Shown here one piece after another: positions 23,738 through 32,024 of a stretch of DNA of 32,024 nucleotides. Below the pieces are notes generated by a model, which saw only the letters and a program-made list of their open reading frames with translations, was not told the origin of the DNA and ran no database searches. This DNA comes from an uncultured Lachnospiraceae bacterium (lineage in GTDB: Bacteria > Bacillota > Clostridia > Lachnospirales > Lachnospiraceae). The stretch lies in the NCBI GenBank assembly GCA_902781895.1, contig CACZLA010000026.1, forward strand, positions 1-32,024, written 5' to 3'. Position 1 is the first letter of the stretch; each line of letters starts with the position of its first letter. The translations under genes were made by a program, and so were the position numbers.

Positions 23738-24988
23738 ATGGAATCAAATATCAATAACTCAGATATGAATCAGTCTGAAAATAAAGGTATTTTTTATGAG
23801 GCTTTAAGCGAAGAAAACCGCGAAAGATTTATTAGGCATCGAGACACCAGAGATAATCACTACGACGGTATATTTGAGGAAATGGCTTCATATATAAGGA
23901 GTGATGAATGCACCAAAGATCTGTATAAACTTATAGACGGAAACTACGAAATGCTGACACCGCCTTATCATTTCAGAATCCCCAAAAACTTCAGCGGAAG
24001 AAAAAGGGATATCTATACCTGGTATGGTAACACCAGATATCTGGTTAAACTGATTGCTTATTGTCTGAGAAAATATGATTATAAATATCCTGATGGACTA
24101 TACTCATTCAGAACAAAACTCACTGCACGTGACTTTCTTTTGAAGCTCAGAAACTTCGAAGGAATAGAAAACTATTATATAGTAAAAGCCGATGTATCAA
24201 ATTATGTCGGTTCTATCGTCCCGGAACAGATCATCCCCATGCTTGAAGAATTATGGAGTGATGATCCGGCCTTTCTTAATCTTTTAAAACACATATTACT
24301 TCAAAAGAAGGTTATAGAAAGAGATGGAAGTATTGTAGATGCTGAACCAGGTGGTCTGGGCGGAATTCCGCTTGCAAATCACTTTATGAATATATATCTC
24401 ACTGAGCTGGACAGACACTTCTATCCTATAGCTCCGCTTTACTGTCGATATTCTGACGATATCATTATATTTGCCAGAACTAAAGAAGAAGCCGAGGAAT
24501 ATATAGAGTATTATTATTCAGTTCTTGAGAAAAGAAAGCTGCATACAAACAATGAAAAGACATATCTTATCCAGCCGGGCGAATCAGTTGATATACTCGG
24601 ATGCCGGATGAAAGACGGAAATATGGATATATCCGATCATGCAAAAAACAAGCTTAAACGAAAGATACGTATTCATGCCAACAGACTGATAAAAAGAAAA
24701 AAACGCCAGGGCATTTCTGATGAAGAAGCCGGTAAGATGATGATAGACTATTGTCATAATATTTTCTTTGGAATAAACAAAAAGAGTGAGCTGACATGGT
24801 CAAGATGGATTTTCCCTGTTATTACGGAAACAACATCACTTAAGGAATTGGATAATTATATTCAGAATGCCATAAGATATGTAATAGCCGGATCCTTCGC
24901 TAACAAAAAATACAGGACTACATATGAGGATCTTAAAAAACTGGGCTACAGAAGTCTGGTTCATTCATATTACCATTTCGAACACTAA
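23738..24988 (+). CDS. Stand-alone reverse transcriptase, unassigned group
   Basis: The start is set at the ATG at 23738 (MESNINNSDMNQSENKG): GGAGG lies at 23726-23730 and an earlier in-frame ATG at 23717 would include that SD. 416 residues. RT motifs in order: fingers at about 77-125 (PYHFRIPKNFSGRKRDIYTW, LYSFRTKLTARDFL), first catalytic Asp in VKADVSNYVGSI (152), GGLGGIPLANHFMNIYL (205-221) where most RTs have a QG core, the active site YSDD (238-241), and DILGCRMKDGN (285-295). A basic helix (NKLKRKIRIHANRLIKRKKR) and a thumb-like C-terminus follow. There is no maturase X, HNH, protease, primase or integrase domain and no retron VTG motif. It is probably one of the unknown or defence-type bacterial RT groups; the exact group needs a phylogeny. 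It is the only plus-strand gene here. Confidence 0.93.
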   Translation: MESNINNSDMNQSENKGIFYEALSEENRERFIRHRDTRDNHYDGIFEEMASYIRSDECTKDLYKLIDGNYEMLTPPYHFRIPKNFSGRKRDIYTWYGNTRYLVKLIAYCLRKYDYKYPDGLYSFRTKLTARDFLLKLRNFEGIENYYIVKADVSNYVGSIVPEQIIPMLEELWSDDPAFLNLLKHILLQKKVIERDGSIVDAEPGGLGGIPLANHFMNIYLTELDRHFYPIAPLYCRYSDDIIIFARTKEEAEEYIEYYYSVLEKRKLHTNNEKTYLIQPGESVDILGCRMKDGNMDISDHAKNKLKRKIRIHANRLIKRKKRQGISDEEAGKMMIDYCHNIFFGINKKSELTWSRWIFPVITETTSLKELDNYIQNAIRYVIAGSFANKKYRTTYEDLKKLGYRSLVHSYYHFEH

Positions 24989-24992
24989 AAAA

Positions 24993-25113
24993 AGAGAAGG
25001 GGAAATTTTAGCGTGCGCCAACAAAATCGGCTTTCAGCTTCGGCCGTTCTCAAAGCCTTTTTTACAAAGCTGTGTCCGGTTCCCTGAGAACACTAATTAC
25101 AGCACCCTTCTCT
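24993..25113 (+). ncRNA. Predicted structured RNA directly behind the reverse transcriptase gene
   Basis: AGAGAAGGG (24993-25001) pairs perfectly with CCCTTCTCT (25105-25113), enclosing 103 bases. Inside, GTTCTCA (25046-25052) pairs with TGAGAAC (25085-25091), and CGGC (25028-25031) can pair with GCCG (25043-25046, sharing one base with the previous stem). CAGCTT (25035-25040) and AAGCTG (25067-25072) offer an alternative pairing. The outer stem opens 4 bases after the RT stop. The arrangement recalls the RNA partners of retrons, DGRs and other RT systems, but no RT family was matched. The pairing is visible; the RNA function is inference. Confidence 0.5.
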
Positions 25114-25165
25114 ATAGATGGGTATTTTAAAACAAATGTTGTAAAAAGTCAAAAATAAATATGTG

Positions 25166-25493
25166 CATCGTTCATAGATTGGCACAAGTAGTATTCGGAA
25201 AGTCCGCACTTCGTTATCATCCGCAGGTTTTGTTCCAAATAGTATTCGGAAACCGTGACTTCGTCACTCTCCGCTTGTAAGCAAGCACATCATCTCCCAG
25301 CGCTGGGAACCTTCTTCACTAATAATCATCCGCAGGGTTTGGCCCACCAGTATTCGGAACAAAATATACGTACATCGTTCATAGATTGGTCCAAGTAGTA
25401 TTCGGAAAGTACGCACTTCGTTATCATCCGCAGGTTTTGTTCCAAATAGTATTCGGAAATCGTGACTTCGTCACTCTCCGCTTGTAAACAAGC
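25166..25493. repeat. Array of five hairpin modules in a 207-bp duplication
   Basis: Two copies of about 120 bp start with CATCGTTCATAGATTGG at 25166 and 25373 (period 207). Each holds two modules and a fifth lies between. A module is TTG-N3-CAA (25179, 25230, 25339 as CAC, 25386, 25437), then AGTATTCGGAA 10-11 bases on (25190, 25241, 25349, 25397, 25448). In four modules a hairpin closed by CGGA and TCCG follows: AAGT-loop-ACTT, or GTGAC-TTC-GTCAC. GCTTG-TAAR-CAAGC follows the second type. ATCATCCGCAGG ends three units (25216, 25325, 25423), and an inverted copy lies at 25598-25609. A 14-bp palindrome (TCCCAGCGCTGGGA, 25295-25308) sits in the middle spacer. Confidence 0.85.
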
Positions 25494-25531
25494 TATTTTC
25501 CTCATACATATTTGAAACAAACCATTCTGGT

Positions 25532-25597
25532 TTAAGAAATAATAAAAGGTCCATAGTTGTATGCAAGCATACCTATGGACCTTTTATTATTTCTTAA
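25532..25597. terminator. 25-bp perfect inverted repeat between RT array and groEL
   Basis: The arm at 25532-25556 (TTAAGAAATAATAAAAGGTC...) is the exact complement of 25573-25597. The 16-base loop contains GTATGC-AA-GCATAC. It lies 20 bases behind the groEL stop and behind the RT array. U-rich sequence occurs in both arms, so it could terminate transcripts from both sides. The stem is longer than an ordinary terminator, so a small inverted-repeat element is also possible. A smaller hairpin (AAACCA-TTC-TGGTTT, 25519-25533) abuts it. Confidence 0.8.
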
Positions 25598-25617
25598 CCT
25601 GCGGATGATGTTCCTTT

Positions 25618-27249
<1,632 letters not shown>

Positions 27250-27266
27250 TCACCTCTGTTTATTAT

Positions 27267-27557
<291 letters not shown>

Positions 27558-27618
27558 TCATTCCTCCTTTATTATCTGTGTAACAGACAATCAAACTGTT
27601 ACATAACATTTTTAGCTT

Positions 27619-27645
27619 TTAGCACTCATAACACCTGAGTGCTAA
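27619..27645 (-). promoter_or_regulatory. CIRCE operator (HrcA site) of groESL
   Basis: TTAGCACTC (27619-27627), nine bases, GAGTGCTAA (27637-27645): a perfect CIRCE inverted repeat. The heat-shock repressor HrcA binds it, so groESL should be heat-induced by HrcA release. hrcA is not in this window. Confidence 0.98.
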
Positions 27646-27655
27646 CACAAAGTAT

Positions 27656-27683
27656 ATTGTACTACATAATATAAAAAAATCAA
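27656..27683 (-). promoter_or_regulatory. groESL promoter
   Basis: On the minus strand TTGATT (27678-27683), 16 bases, TACAAT (27656-27661). The operator lies just downstream, where bound HrcA would block initiation. The rest of 27555-27713 is leader with no other gene. Confidence 0.75.
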
Positions 27684-27713
27684 GACTAAAATACAGTTTC
27701 TTATATATAATCT

Positions 27714-28622
27714 TTATTTTGCTCCGATCTTGTGTTTCTGACCGTATATAAACAGGTACTGCTGAGCGTAGCCGGCATATTCACCGAACTTTTCTGAGCA
27801 ATATGCCTCTATTTCCGTTTTCGGTGTTTCGCCATCAAAATACAAATATTCGCATATACGCTTCATCCACACATCAACCGGAAATGCCTGTCTGCGACCA
27901 AGTCCGAAAAGTAGCACACAATTTGCAACCTTTTCTCCAACTCCGTGAATAGACATCAAAAGCTCTCTTGCAGAGTTTATATCCATATTTTTCAATTTTT
28001 CTTCGGTAACATTTCCAAGATAAACCTGTCTTGCTGCGTCCATAATATAAGGAGCTCTGAAACCGCACTTCGAAGACCTTATGGTTTCTTCATCCGCATT
28101 ATAAAGCTGCTCCACTGTAGGGAAGAACGCATCAAACTCCGAACCTATCTGATTCATCATGGTAATATCAAACTTAGTACCCAGCTCACTTGAAAGATTT
28201 GATACAACCTGCTTGATCTGTGGTATCTGTTTATTCTGGGAAATAATGAACGAAATAAGTGTTTCAAAGAAATCCTGATTAAGTATCCTTATTCCACTGT
28301 ATTCCTCTACTATGGGTTTTAATCTCTGATCGGCACTGATAACAGCCTCTTTAATCTCTTCATAATCTCTGTCAAGATCAAAATACGGCTTCCAGAAAAC
28401 ATCATATTCCCACTGTTCAGTATTAAAGAAAATGAGTCTTACGCCATCAGAAGAAGGCTCTTCTTTAATATGAAGAACCCTGTCCTTATAAACTATATCA
28501 TATTCATATTCATCTTTATTGATACCCGAATCAGTGCGGCTGAAATGAAAACACTGACCGCATTCAAGGACATCCTTAAGATGAAAGTTTTTTACATTGT
28601 CAATCGCAAAGTTTTTAAACAT
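27714..28622 (-). CDS. OGG1-type 8-oxoguanine DNA glycosylase / AP lyase
   Basis: 302 residues. The N-terminal OGG_N domain (about 1-110) is followed by an HhH-GPD glycosylase domain. The helix-hairpin-helix is LLMSIHGVGEKVANCVLLFG, with the Schiff-base Lys at about 231. The catalytic Asp (about 250) lies in AFPVDVWMKRI. TLISFIISQNKQIPQIKQVV is typical of clostridial OGG1 homologues. It removes 8-oxoguanine opposite C in base excision repair. It follows glnS by 13 bases and is probably cotranscribed. The SD is a weak AAAGG. No obvious terminator was seen between it and the groESL promoter. Confidence 0.93.
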   Translation of the reverse strand: MFKNFAIDNVKNFHLKDVLECGQCFHFSRTDSGINKDEYEYDIVYKDRVLHIKEEPSSDGVRLIFFNTEQWEYDVFWKPYFDLDRDYEEIKEAVISADQRLKPIVEEYSGIRILNQDFFETLISFIISQNKQIPQIKQVVSNLSSELGTKFDITMMNQIGSEFDAFFPTVEQLYNADEETIRSSKCGFRAPYIMDAARQVYLGNVTEEKLKNMDINSARELLMSIHGVGEKVANCVLLFGLGRRQAFPVDVWMKRICEYLYFDGETPKTEIEAYCSEKFGEYAGYAQQYLFIYGQKHKIGAK

Positions 28623-28635
28623 GAAATATTTACCT

Positions 28636-30297
28636 TTAAACTTGTGGTTTATATGAACTCTTAAGTCCGACTACCCTGTTAAATACCATATGCTCTTCGC
28701 TTGTATCATGAGTATCAACACAGAAATAGCCATTACGGATAAACTGAACATGTTCTCCCGGCTTAAGGTCCTTTGAAGCCGCTTCCAGCTTACCGTTTAA
28801 TATTTCTAATGAATTAGGATTAAAATTGAGCGTACCGTCTTCATTCAGCTTACCTTTTTCTTCGTCTATAAGATTTTCATACAGACGCATTTCGGCATCA
28901 ACTGCATCGGCAGCATTTACCCAGTGAATGGTACCCTTTACTTTACGTCCTTCAAAGCCGCTTCCGGAGCGGGTTTCAGGATCATATGTTGCATGTATAA
29001 CAGTTACATTTCCATTTTCATCCTTCTCACAACCTGTACATTTAACAAAGTAAGCCCCCTTAAGTCTTACTTCATTTCCCGGGAAGAGACGGAAATATTT
29101 TTTAGGAGGCTCTTCCATAAAATCATCCTGCTCCACATAAAGCTCTCTGGAAAATGAGATCTTACGAGTTCCTGCCTCTTCATTATCAGCATTATTCTCT
29201 ATCTCAAACTCTTCAACCTGTCCTTCCGGATAATTATCAATAACAAGCTTTACAGGACGGAGAACTCCCATGTATCTTGGTGCTGAAGGCTTTAAATCTT
29301 CTCTGATACAATACTCCAGCATAGCATAATCACATGAGCTCTGTGATTTGGACACACCTGCAAGCTCCATAAATGTCTTAAGAGATGAAGGTGTAAATCC
29401 ACGTCTTCTGAGAGCCGCCAGAGAAACAAGTCTCGGATCATCCCATCCATCTACAACGCCATCCTCAACAAGCTTCTTTATATATCTCTTACCTGTGACT
29501 ACATTTGTCAGGTAAAGCTTTGAAAACTCTATCTGCTTTGGCGGATTAGGGTACTCGAGTTCTTCAACAACCCAGTTATAAAGCGGTCTGTGATCCTCAA
29601 ACTCAAGTGTACAGATTGAATGTGTAACTCCCTCTATAGCATCCTCTATAGGATGAGCAAAATCATACATAGGATAGATACACCACTTATCTCCCGTATT
29701 GTGATGTGTCATACGAGCTATACGATAGATTACCGGATCACGCATGTTGATGTTAGGTGATGCCATATCTATCTTTGCGCGGAGCACCTTGCTTCCGTCC
29801 TCGAACTTTCCATCTTTCATATCAGTGAAAAGGCTCAGATTTTCTTCTATGGAACGATTTCTATAAGGACTGTCCTTTCCGGGTTCCTTAAGAGTTCCTC
29901 TGTACTCTCTTATCTCATCTGCAGAGAGATCATCAACATAGGCCTTACCCTTATTGATTAGTTTAATGGCTGCCTCATACATCTGATCAAAATAGTTTGA
30001 TGCATACAGCACTTCGCCTCTGAAATCGGCTCCCAGCCACTCTACATCCTTGATAATGGAATCCACAAACTCCTCTTTTTCTTTTGTAGGATTTGTATCA
30101 TCAAATCTGAGATTGAACTGTCCGCCATATTCCTTTGCGAGTCCATAGTTAAGAAGTATGGACTTTGCATGGCCTATATGCAGATAGCCATTAGGTTCCG
30201 GCGGAAATCTGGTAACTATCTTTGTATATTTACCTTCCTCCAGATCCTTATCTATAATATTTTCTATAAAGTTTCTTGATACTGTTTCTTCAGACAT
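28636..30297 (-). CDS. glnS: Glutamine-tRNA ligase
   Basis: 553 residues, class I synthetase that charges tRNA-Gln directly. [17 protein letters not shown] (about 30-46) carries the HIGH motif. [30 protein letters not shown] and DGWDDPRL are GlnRS landmarks. The KMSKS equivalent is [14 protein letters not shown], where many GlnRS have MSKRKL. The C-terminal anticodon-binding barrels follow. The start ATG has GGAGG upstream. The OGG1-like gene follows. Confidence 0.97.
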   Translation of the reverse strand: MSEETVSRNFIENIIDKDLEEGKYTKIVTRFPPEPNGYLHIGHAKSILLNYGLAKEYGGQFNLRFDDTNPTKEKEEFVDSIIKDVEWLGADFRGEVLYASNYFDQMYEAAIKLINKGKAYVDDLSADEIREYRGTLKEPGKDSPYRNRSIEENLSLFTDMKDGKFEDGSKVLRAKIDMASPNINMRDPVIYRIARMTHHNTGDKWCIYPMYDFAHPIEDAIEGVTHSICTLEFEDHRPLYNWVVEELEYPNPPKQIEFSKLYLTNVVTGKRYIKKLVEDGVVDGWDDPRLVSLAALRRRGFTPSSLKTFMELAGVSKSQSSCDYAMLEYCIREDLKPSAPRYMGVLRPVKLVIDNYPEGQVEEFEIENNADNEEAGTRKISFSRELYVEQDDFMEEPPKKYFRLFPGNEVRLKGAYFVKCTGCEKDENGNVTVIHATYDPETRSGSGFEGRKVKGTIHWVNAADAVDAEMRLYENLIDEEKGKLNEDGTLNFNPNSLEILNGKLEAASKDLKPGEHVQFIRNGYFCVDTHDTSEEHMVFNRVVGLKSSYKPQV

Positions 30298-30317
30298 TTT
30301 GGTCCTCCGGTTTCTTT

Positions 30318-31781
30318 TTAATAATCTTCCTCTTCCATCTGTCCGGGAAGCACAACCTTCTGTGGCTCCGGATCCTCACGCTCTGTTTTCTTTTTCATGG
30401 ATTCAACCGATTCCTGCGGTACTTGTTCAACCGATTCCTGCTGTGCTTGTTCAACAGGTTCCTGTGGTTCTTGTTCAACAGGAACTACTTCTTCGGCAGG
30501 AACTACCTCAAAAGCGCTGTCAACACCGTACGGTCTTTCCTTCATTGCTTTTTCTATATTTGAAATATCATCCTCGGCAGGAGGAACATTTACTCCGGAA
30601 TTGTTATCCAGAGCTTCTTCGATAAGAATTTCACCTGTATCTTCATTAACACCATAACTGTGATTCTTACCCGTCTTAGCTATATAACCTTCATCAGATG
30701 ACTCTTCGATGCCATTATCTTCCTGTTTTTCACCGTTTCTGATTATAGGCCCATCTTCATCTTCATCATCTTCGCCATCTTCCTCATCGCCATAAAGACG
30801 ATTCTGAAGGATACCGTTTTTAACAACAAGAATTATGATTACGACACACATGATGACAAATATGATTATCATCATAATAAGGAGTCTTTTCAGTGATTTC
30901 TTTCCGAGAAATCCCTCATCCTCCTGATCTGTGTCAGTTTTTTTATCAGCTATAAGAGGAGTCGCTTTTTTTACCGGCTGACTCTCCGTGAGTTCCTCCT
31001 TTTGCTCATCCGACGATACGGCATCTGAAGCAGTCGCTGCATCCAGGAGATATTTTACAGATTCATATCTTATTAAGGTTCCTTCAACAGGATCATAGTA
31101 ATATGCTCCTGTTTCTTCATCAGCATTGATGGCATATACAAGATAAAGATCACTTCCATAGGAGTCCTTATATGCAATCAGCTGGACATCATTTATTTTA
31201 AGATCTCTTTCCTCAAAGCCCTCGGGAAGCTTAACATCATCCGGTTTATTTATGATAGTGTACTGCAACCCATCCATCTTATATAGAACGGAAGGCGCGT
31301 TACTCTCATCCTGCTCTTCTTTCTTATCTTCCTGCTCATCCTCTTTTTCTGTCGTAGCCTCTGTCTTTTTACCGATAGTCAGCTGTCCACCGGCAGCAAC
31401 TACATTTAACTTAGCTCCATCGGAATTATAGAATTCACCGTTTGTAGTTGAGAAATATGCATTTCCCTCAGCAGTTGTTACAAAACTGAAGGAAACTGAT
31501 GTGGCACCTGTTCCGCTTATGGGAAGGATCCCGTCTGTTCCTGAACTGTTACTTACAAGCCCTGAAGGATATTTCAGACTGAAATCATAATTTCCAACAG
31601 ATTCACCCTTTATTGTAACGGTGACCGTAACTGTTTCACCTACATCGGCAGTTTCAGGCCATATAGCAAGGGTTACGGATGCATCCTCTGCGTAAGTATC
31701 ATTTACTTCAATGAAACAAACAGACAGCACCATAACCAAAGCCAGTGCAAAAAACACCGTACTTTTAAGTTTACTTTTCAT
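30318..31781 (-). CDS. Membrane-anchored cohesin-like protein with acidic cytoplasmic tail
   Basis: The start is set at the ATG at 31781 ([17 protein letters not shown]), which has AAGGAG before it; 487 residues. Signal peptide about 1-31. Residues about 33-140 ([54 protein letters not shown]) look like a cohesin/carbohydrate-binding-type beta sandwich. An acidic Lys/Glu linker, a second small domain (about 170-240, [20 protein letters not shown]) and a membrane helix ([21 protein letters not shown], about 297-317) follow. The tail is acidic, with EDDEDEDG and [12 protein letters not shown] repeats, and should face the cytoplasm. Cohesins bind dockerins, but no dockerin is seen in this window, so the partner is unknown. 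It could link outside binding to an internal partner. Confidence 0.75.
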   Translation of the reverse strand: MKSKLKSTVFFALALVMVLSVCFIEVNDTYAEDASVTLAIWPETADVGETVTVTVTIKGESVGNYDFSLKYPSGLVSNSSGTDGILPISGTGATSVSFSFVTTAEGNAYFSTTNGEFYNSDGAKLNVVAAGGQLTIGKKTEATTEKEDEQEDKKEEQDESNAPSVLYKMDGLQYTIINKPDDVKLPEGFEERDLKINDVQLIAYKDSYGSDLYLVYAINADEETGAYYYDPVEGTLIRYESVKYLLDAATASDAVSSDEQKEELTESQPVKKATPLIADKKTDTDQEDEGFLGKKSLKRLLIMMIIIFVIMCVVIIILVVKNGILQNRLYGDEEDGEDDEDEDGPIIRNGEKQEDNGIEESSDEGYIAKTGKNHSYGVNEDTGEILIEEALDNNSGVNVPPAEDDISNIEKAMKERPYGVDSAFEVVPAEEVVPVEQEPQEPVEQAQQESVEQVPQESVESMKKKTEREDPEPQKVVLPGQMEEEDY

Positions 31782-31803
31782 CTGATTACTCCTTATAAAA
31801 AAG

Positions 31804-31830
31804 TAAAACCCCAACAAATTATTGTCGGGG
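31804..31830 (-). terminator. Terminator behind tRNA-Thr
   Basis: On the minus strand CCCCGACAA, loop TAAT and TTGTTGGGG form a 9-bp stem with one G-T pair, followed by TTTTACTTTTTT. The SD and ATG of the cohesin-like gene come directly after it, with no separate promoter in between, so that gene may rely on read-through. Confidence 0.8.
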
Positions 31831-31839
31831 ATGAAGAAA

Positions 31840-31912
31840 AGCTGCTAACGGGAATCGAACCCGTGACCTCAACATTACCGATGTTGCGCTCTACCTACTG
31901 AGCTATAACAGC
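31840..31912 (-). tRNA. tRNA-Thr, anticodon GGT
   Basis: A full cloverleaf on the minus strand: acceptor GCTGTTA with TAGCAGC (one T-G pair), D stem GCTC/GAGC, anticodon stem CAACA/TGTTG, T arm ACGGG-TTCGATT-CCCGT, discriminator T. CCA is not encoded. The anticodon loop is TCGGTAA, giving GGT for threonine codons ACC and ACT. Position 33 is C instead of the near-universal T. Confidence 0.95.
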
Positions 31913-31929
31913 ATAGACTACAGTCCCAT

Positions 31930-31958
31930 ATATTACTTGAAACTGACCAAAGTGTCAA
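31930..31958 (-). promoter_or_regulatory. tRNA-Thr promoter
   Basis: On the minus strand a consensus TTGACA (31953-31958), 17 bases and TAATAT (31930-31935), about 18 bases ahead of the tRNA. This is the strongest -35 match in the window. Confidence 0.8.
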
Positions 31959-31977
31959 GACTTATTACAAACATGAA

Positions 31978-32024
31978 TCAATCATCATTCTTTAATTTAT
32001 TGTGAATCCTTGTAAGTGCATTAT
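31978..32024 (-). CDS. Probable 3' tip of an unknown gene running in from the right edge
   Basis: A minus-strand frame entering from the window edge reads NALTRIHNKLKNDD and ends in TGA at 31978-31980. The composition is protein-like, but 15 codons are too few for any assignment. Confidence 0.35.
   Translation of the reverse strand, partial: NALTRIHNKLKNDD

Noticed and set aside
23738-25113. Classical retron or group II intron
   Set aside because: No msr-msd-like sequence lies upstream of the RT (the gap is short and holds the promoter), there is no VTG motif, and there are no maturase or endonuclease domains or intron domain V.
24924-25130. A 68-residue plus-strand frame behind the RT
   Set aside because: It overlaps the RT C-terminus in another frame and has no SD. 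The sequence is better explained by the stem-closed RNA.
25166-25493. CRISPR array
   Set aside because: The repeated units are long and uneven (spacing 48 to 108 bp), and the apparent spacers are themselves duplicated. No cas genes are present.
23738-25493. Diversity-generating retroelement
   Set aside because: No variable-repeat target gene with a C-type lectin fold is present, and the differences between repeat copies are not adenine-specific. The RT core motif also does not fit.
25326-25520. 64-residue protein on the minus strand inside the array
   Set aside because: It consists of repeat units only, has no convincing SD, lies behind the groEL terminator hairpin, and the sister copy is interrupted by stops. 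I treat it as a reading of the repeat.

Overview
This window looks like chromosome from a low-GC, Gram-positive gut anaerobe of the Lachnospiraceae (Clostridia; a Coprococcus- or Butyrivibrio-like organism is my best guess). The grounds are a pyruvate phosphate dikinase, a CIRCE-controlled groESL pair, GlnRS next to an OGG1-type glycosylase, the era-recO-glyS order, SD sites of the GGAGG type, and surface proteins with Trp/Gly-rich cell-wall-binding repeats. Species assignment is inference only. Nearly every gene lies on the minus strand; the one clear exception is a reverse transcriptase gene.

Layout from left to right. 1-3432 is a pilus locus in the order of the streptococcal FCT region: a SipA-like inactive signal peptidase, an FctA-type pilin, a class B sortase and a fourth surface protein cut by the window edge. 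3691-4273 is a scar in which a truncated HNH gene is joined to the 3' end of a solute-binding-protein gene. 4579-5897 holds a serpin preceded by an overlapping 50-codon membrane protein that is too short for normal gene calling. 6116-7258 has a membrane-anchored HNH protein and a flavodoxin, with related palindromic repeats on both sides. 7393-10029 is ppdK, followed by a LURP-one/Tubby-like gene. 10870-17838 is a housekeeping run: M16C peptidase, era, recO, a lipoprotein and glyS. 17860-18204 is the 3' remnant of a second pilin-like gene. 18241-21084 is a multidomain secreted GH9 cellulase. 21232-23581 has cytidine deaminase and a cell-wall-binding Ig-like protein.

23672-25597 is the region I find most interesting. 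A plus-strand gene with its own promoter encodes a 416-residue reverse transcriptase with a YSDD active site and no recognisable partner domain. Directly behind its stop codon lies a predicted structured RNA closed by a 9-bp long-range stem (24993-25113). Then come five copies of a hairpin module arranged as a 207-bp duplication (25166-25493). Between the two long copies, several of the few differences fall in predicted loops while the arms are intact. A 25-bp inverted repeat (25532-25597) closes the unit and also lies behind groEL. The RT, structured RNA and array could form one transcription unit and an undescribed RT/ncRNA system. The alternative is that the array is a dispersed intergenic repeat unrelated to the RT.

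25618-27661 is groEL-groES with CIRCE and promoter. 27714-30297 is OGG1-type glycosylase and glnS. 30318-31781 is a membrane-anchored cohesin-like protein with an acidic cytoplasmic tail. A tRNA-Thr(GGT) gene with an unusual C at position 33 and a strong promoter follows, then the likely 3' tip of another gene.
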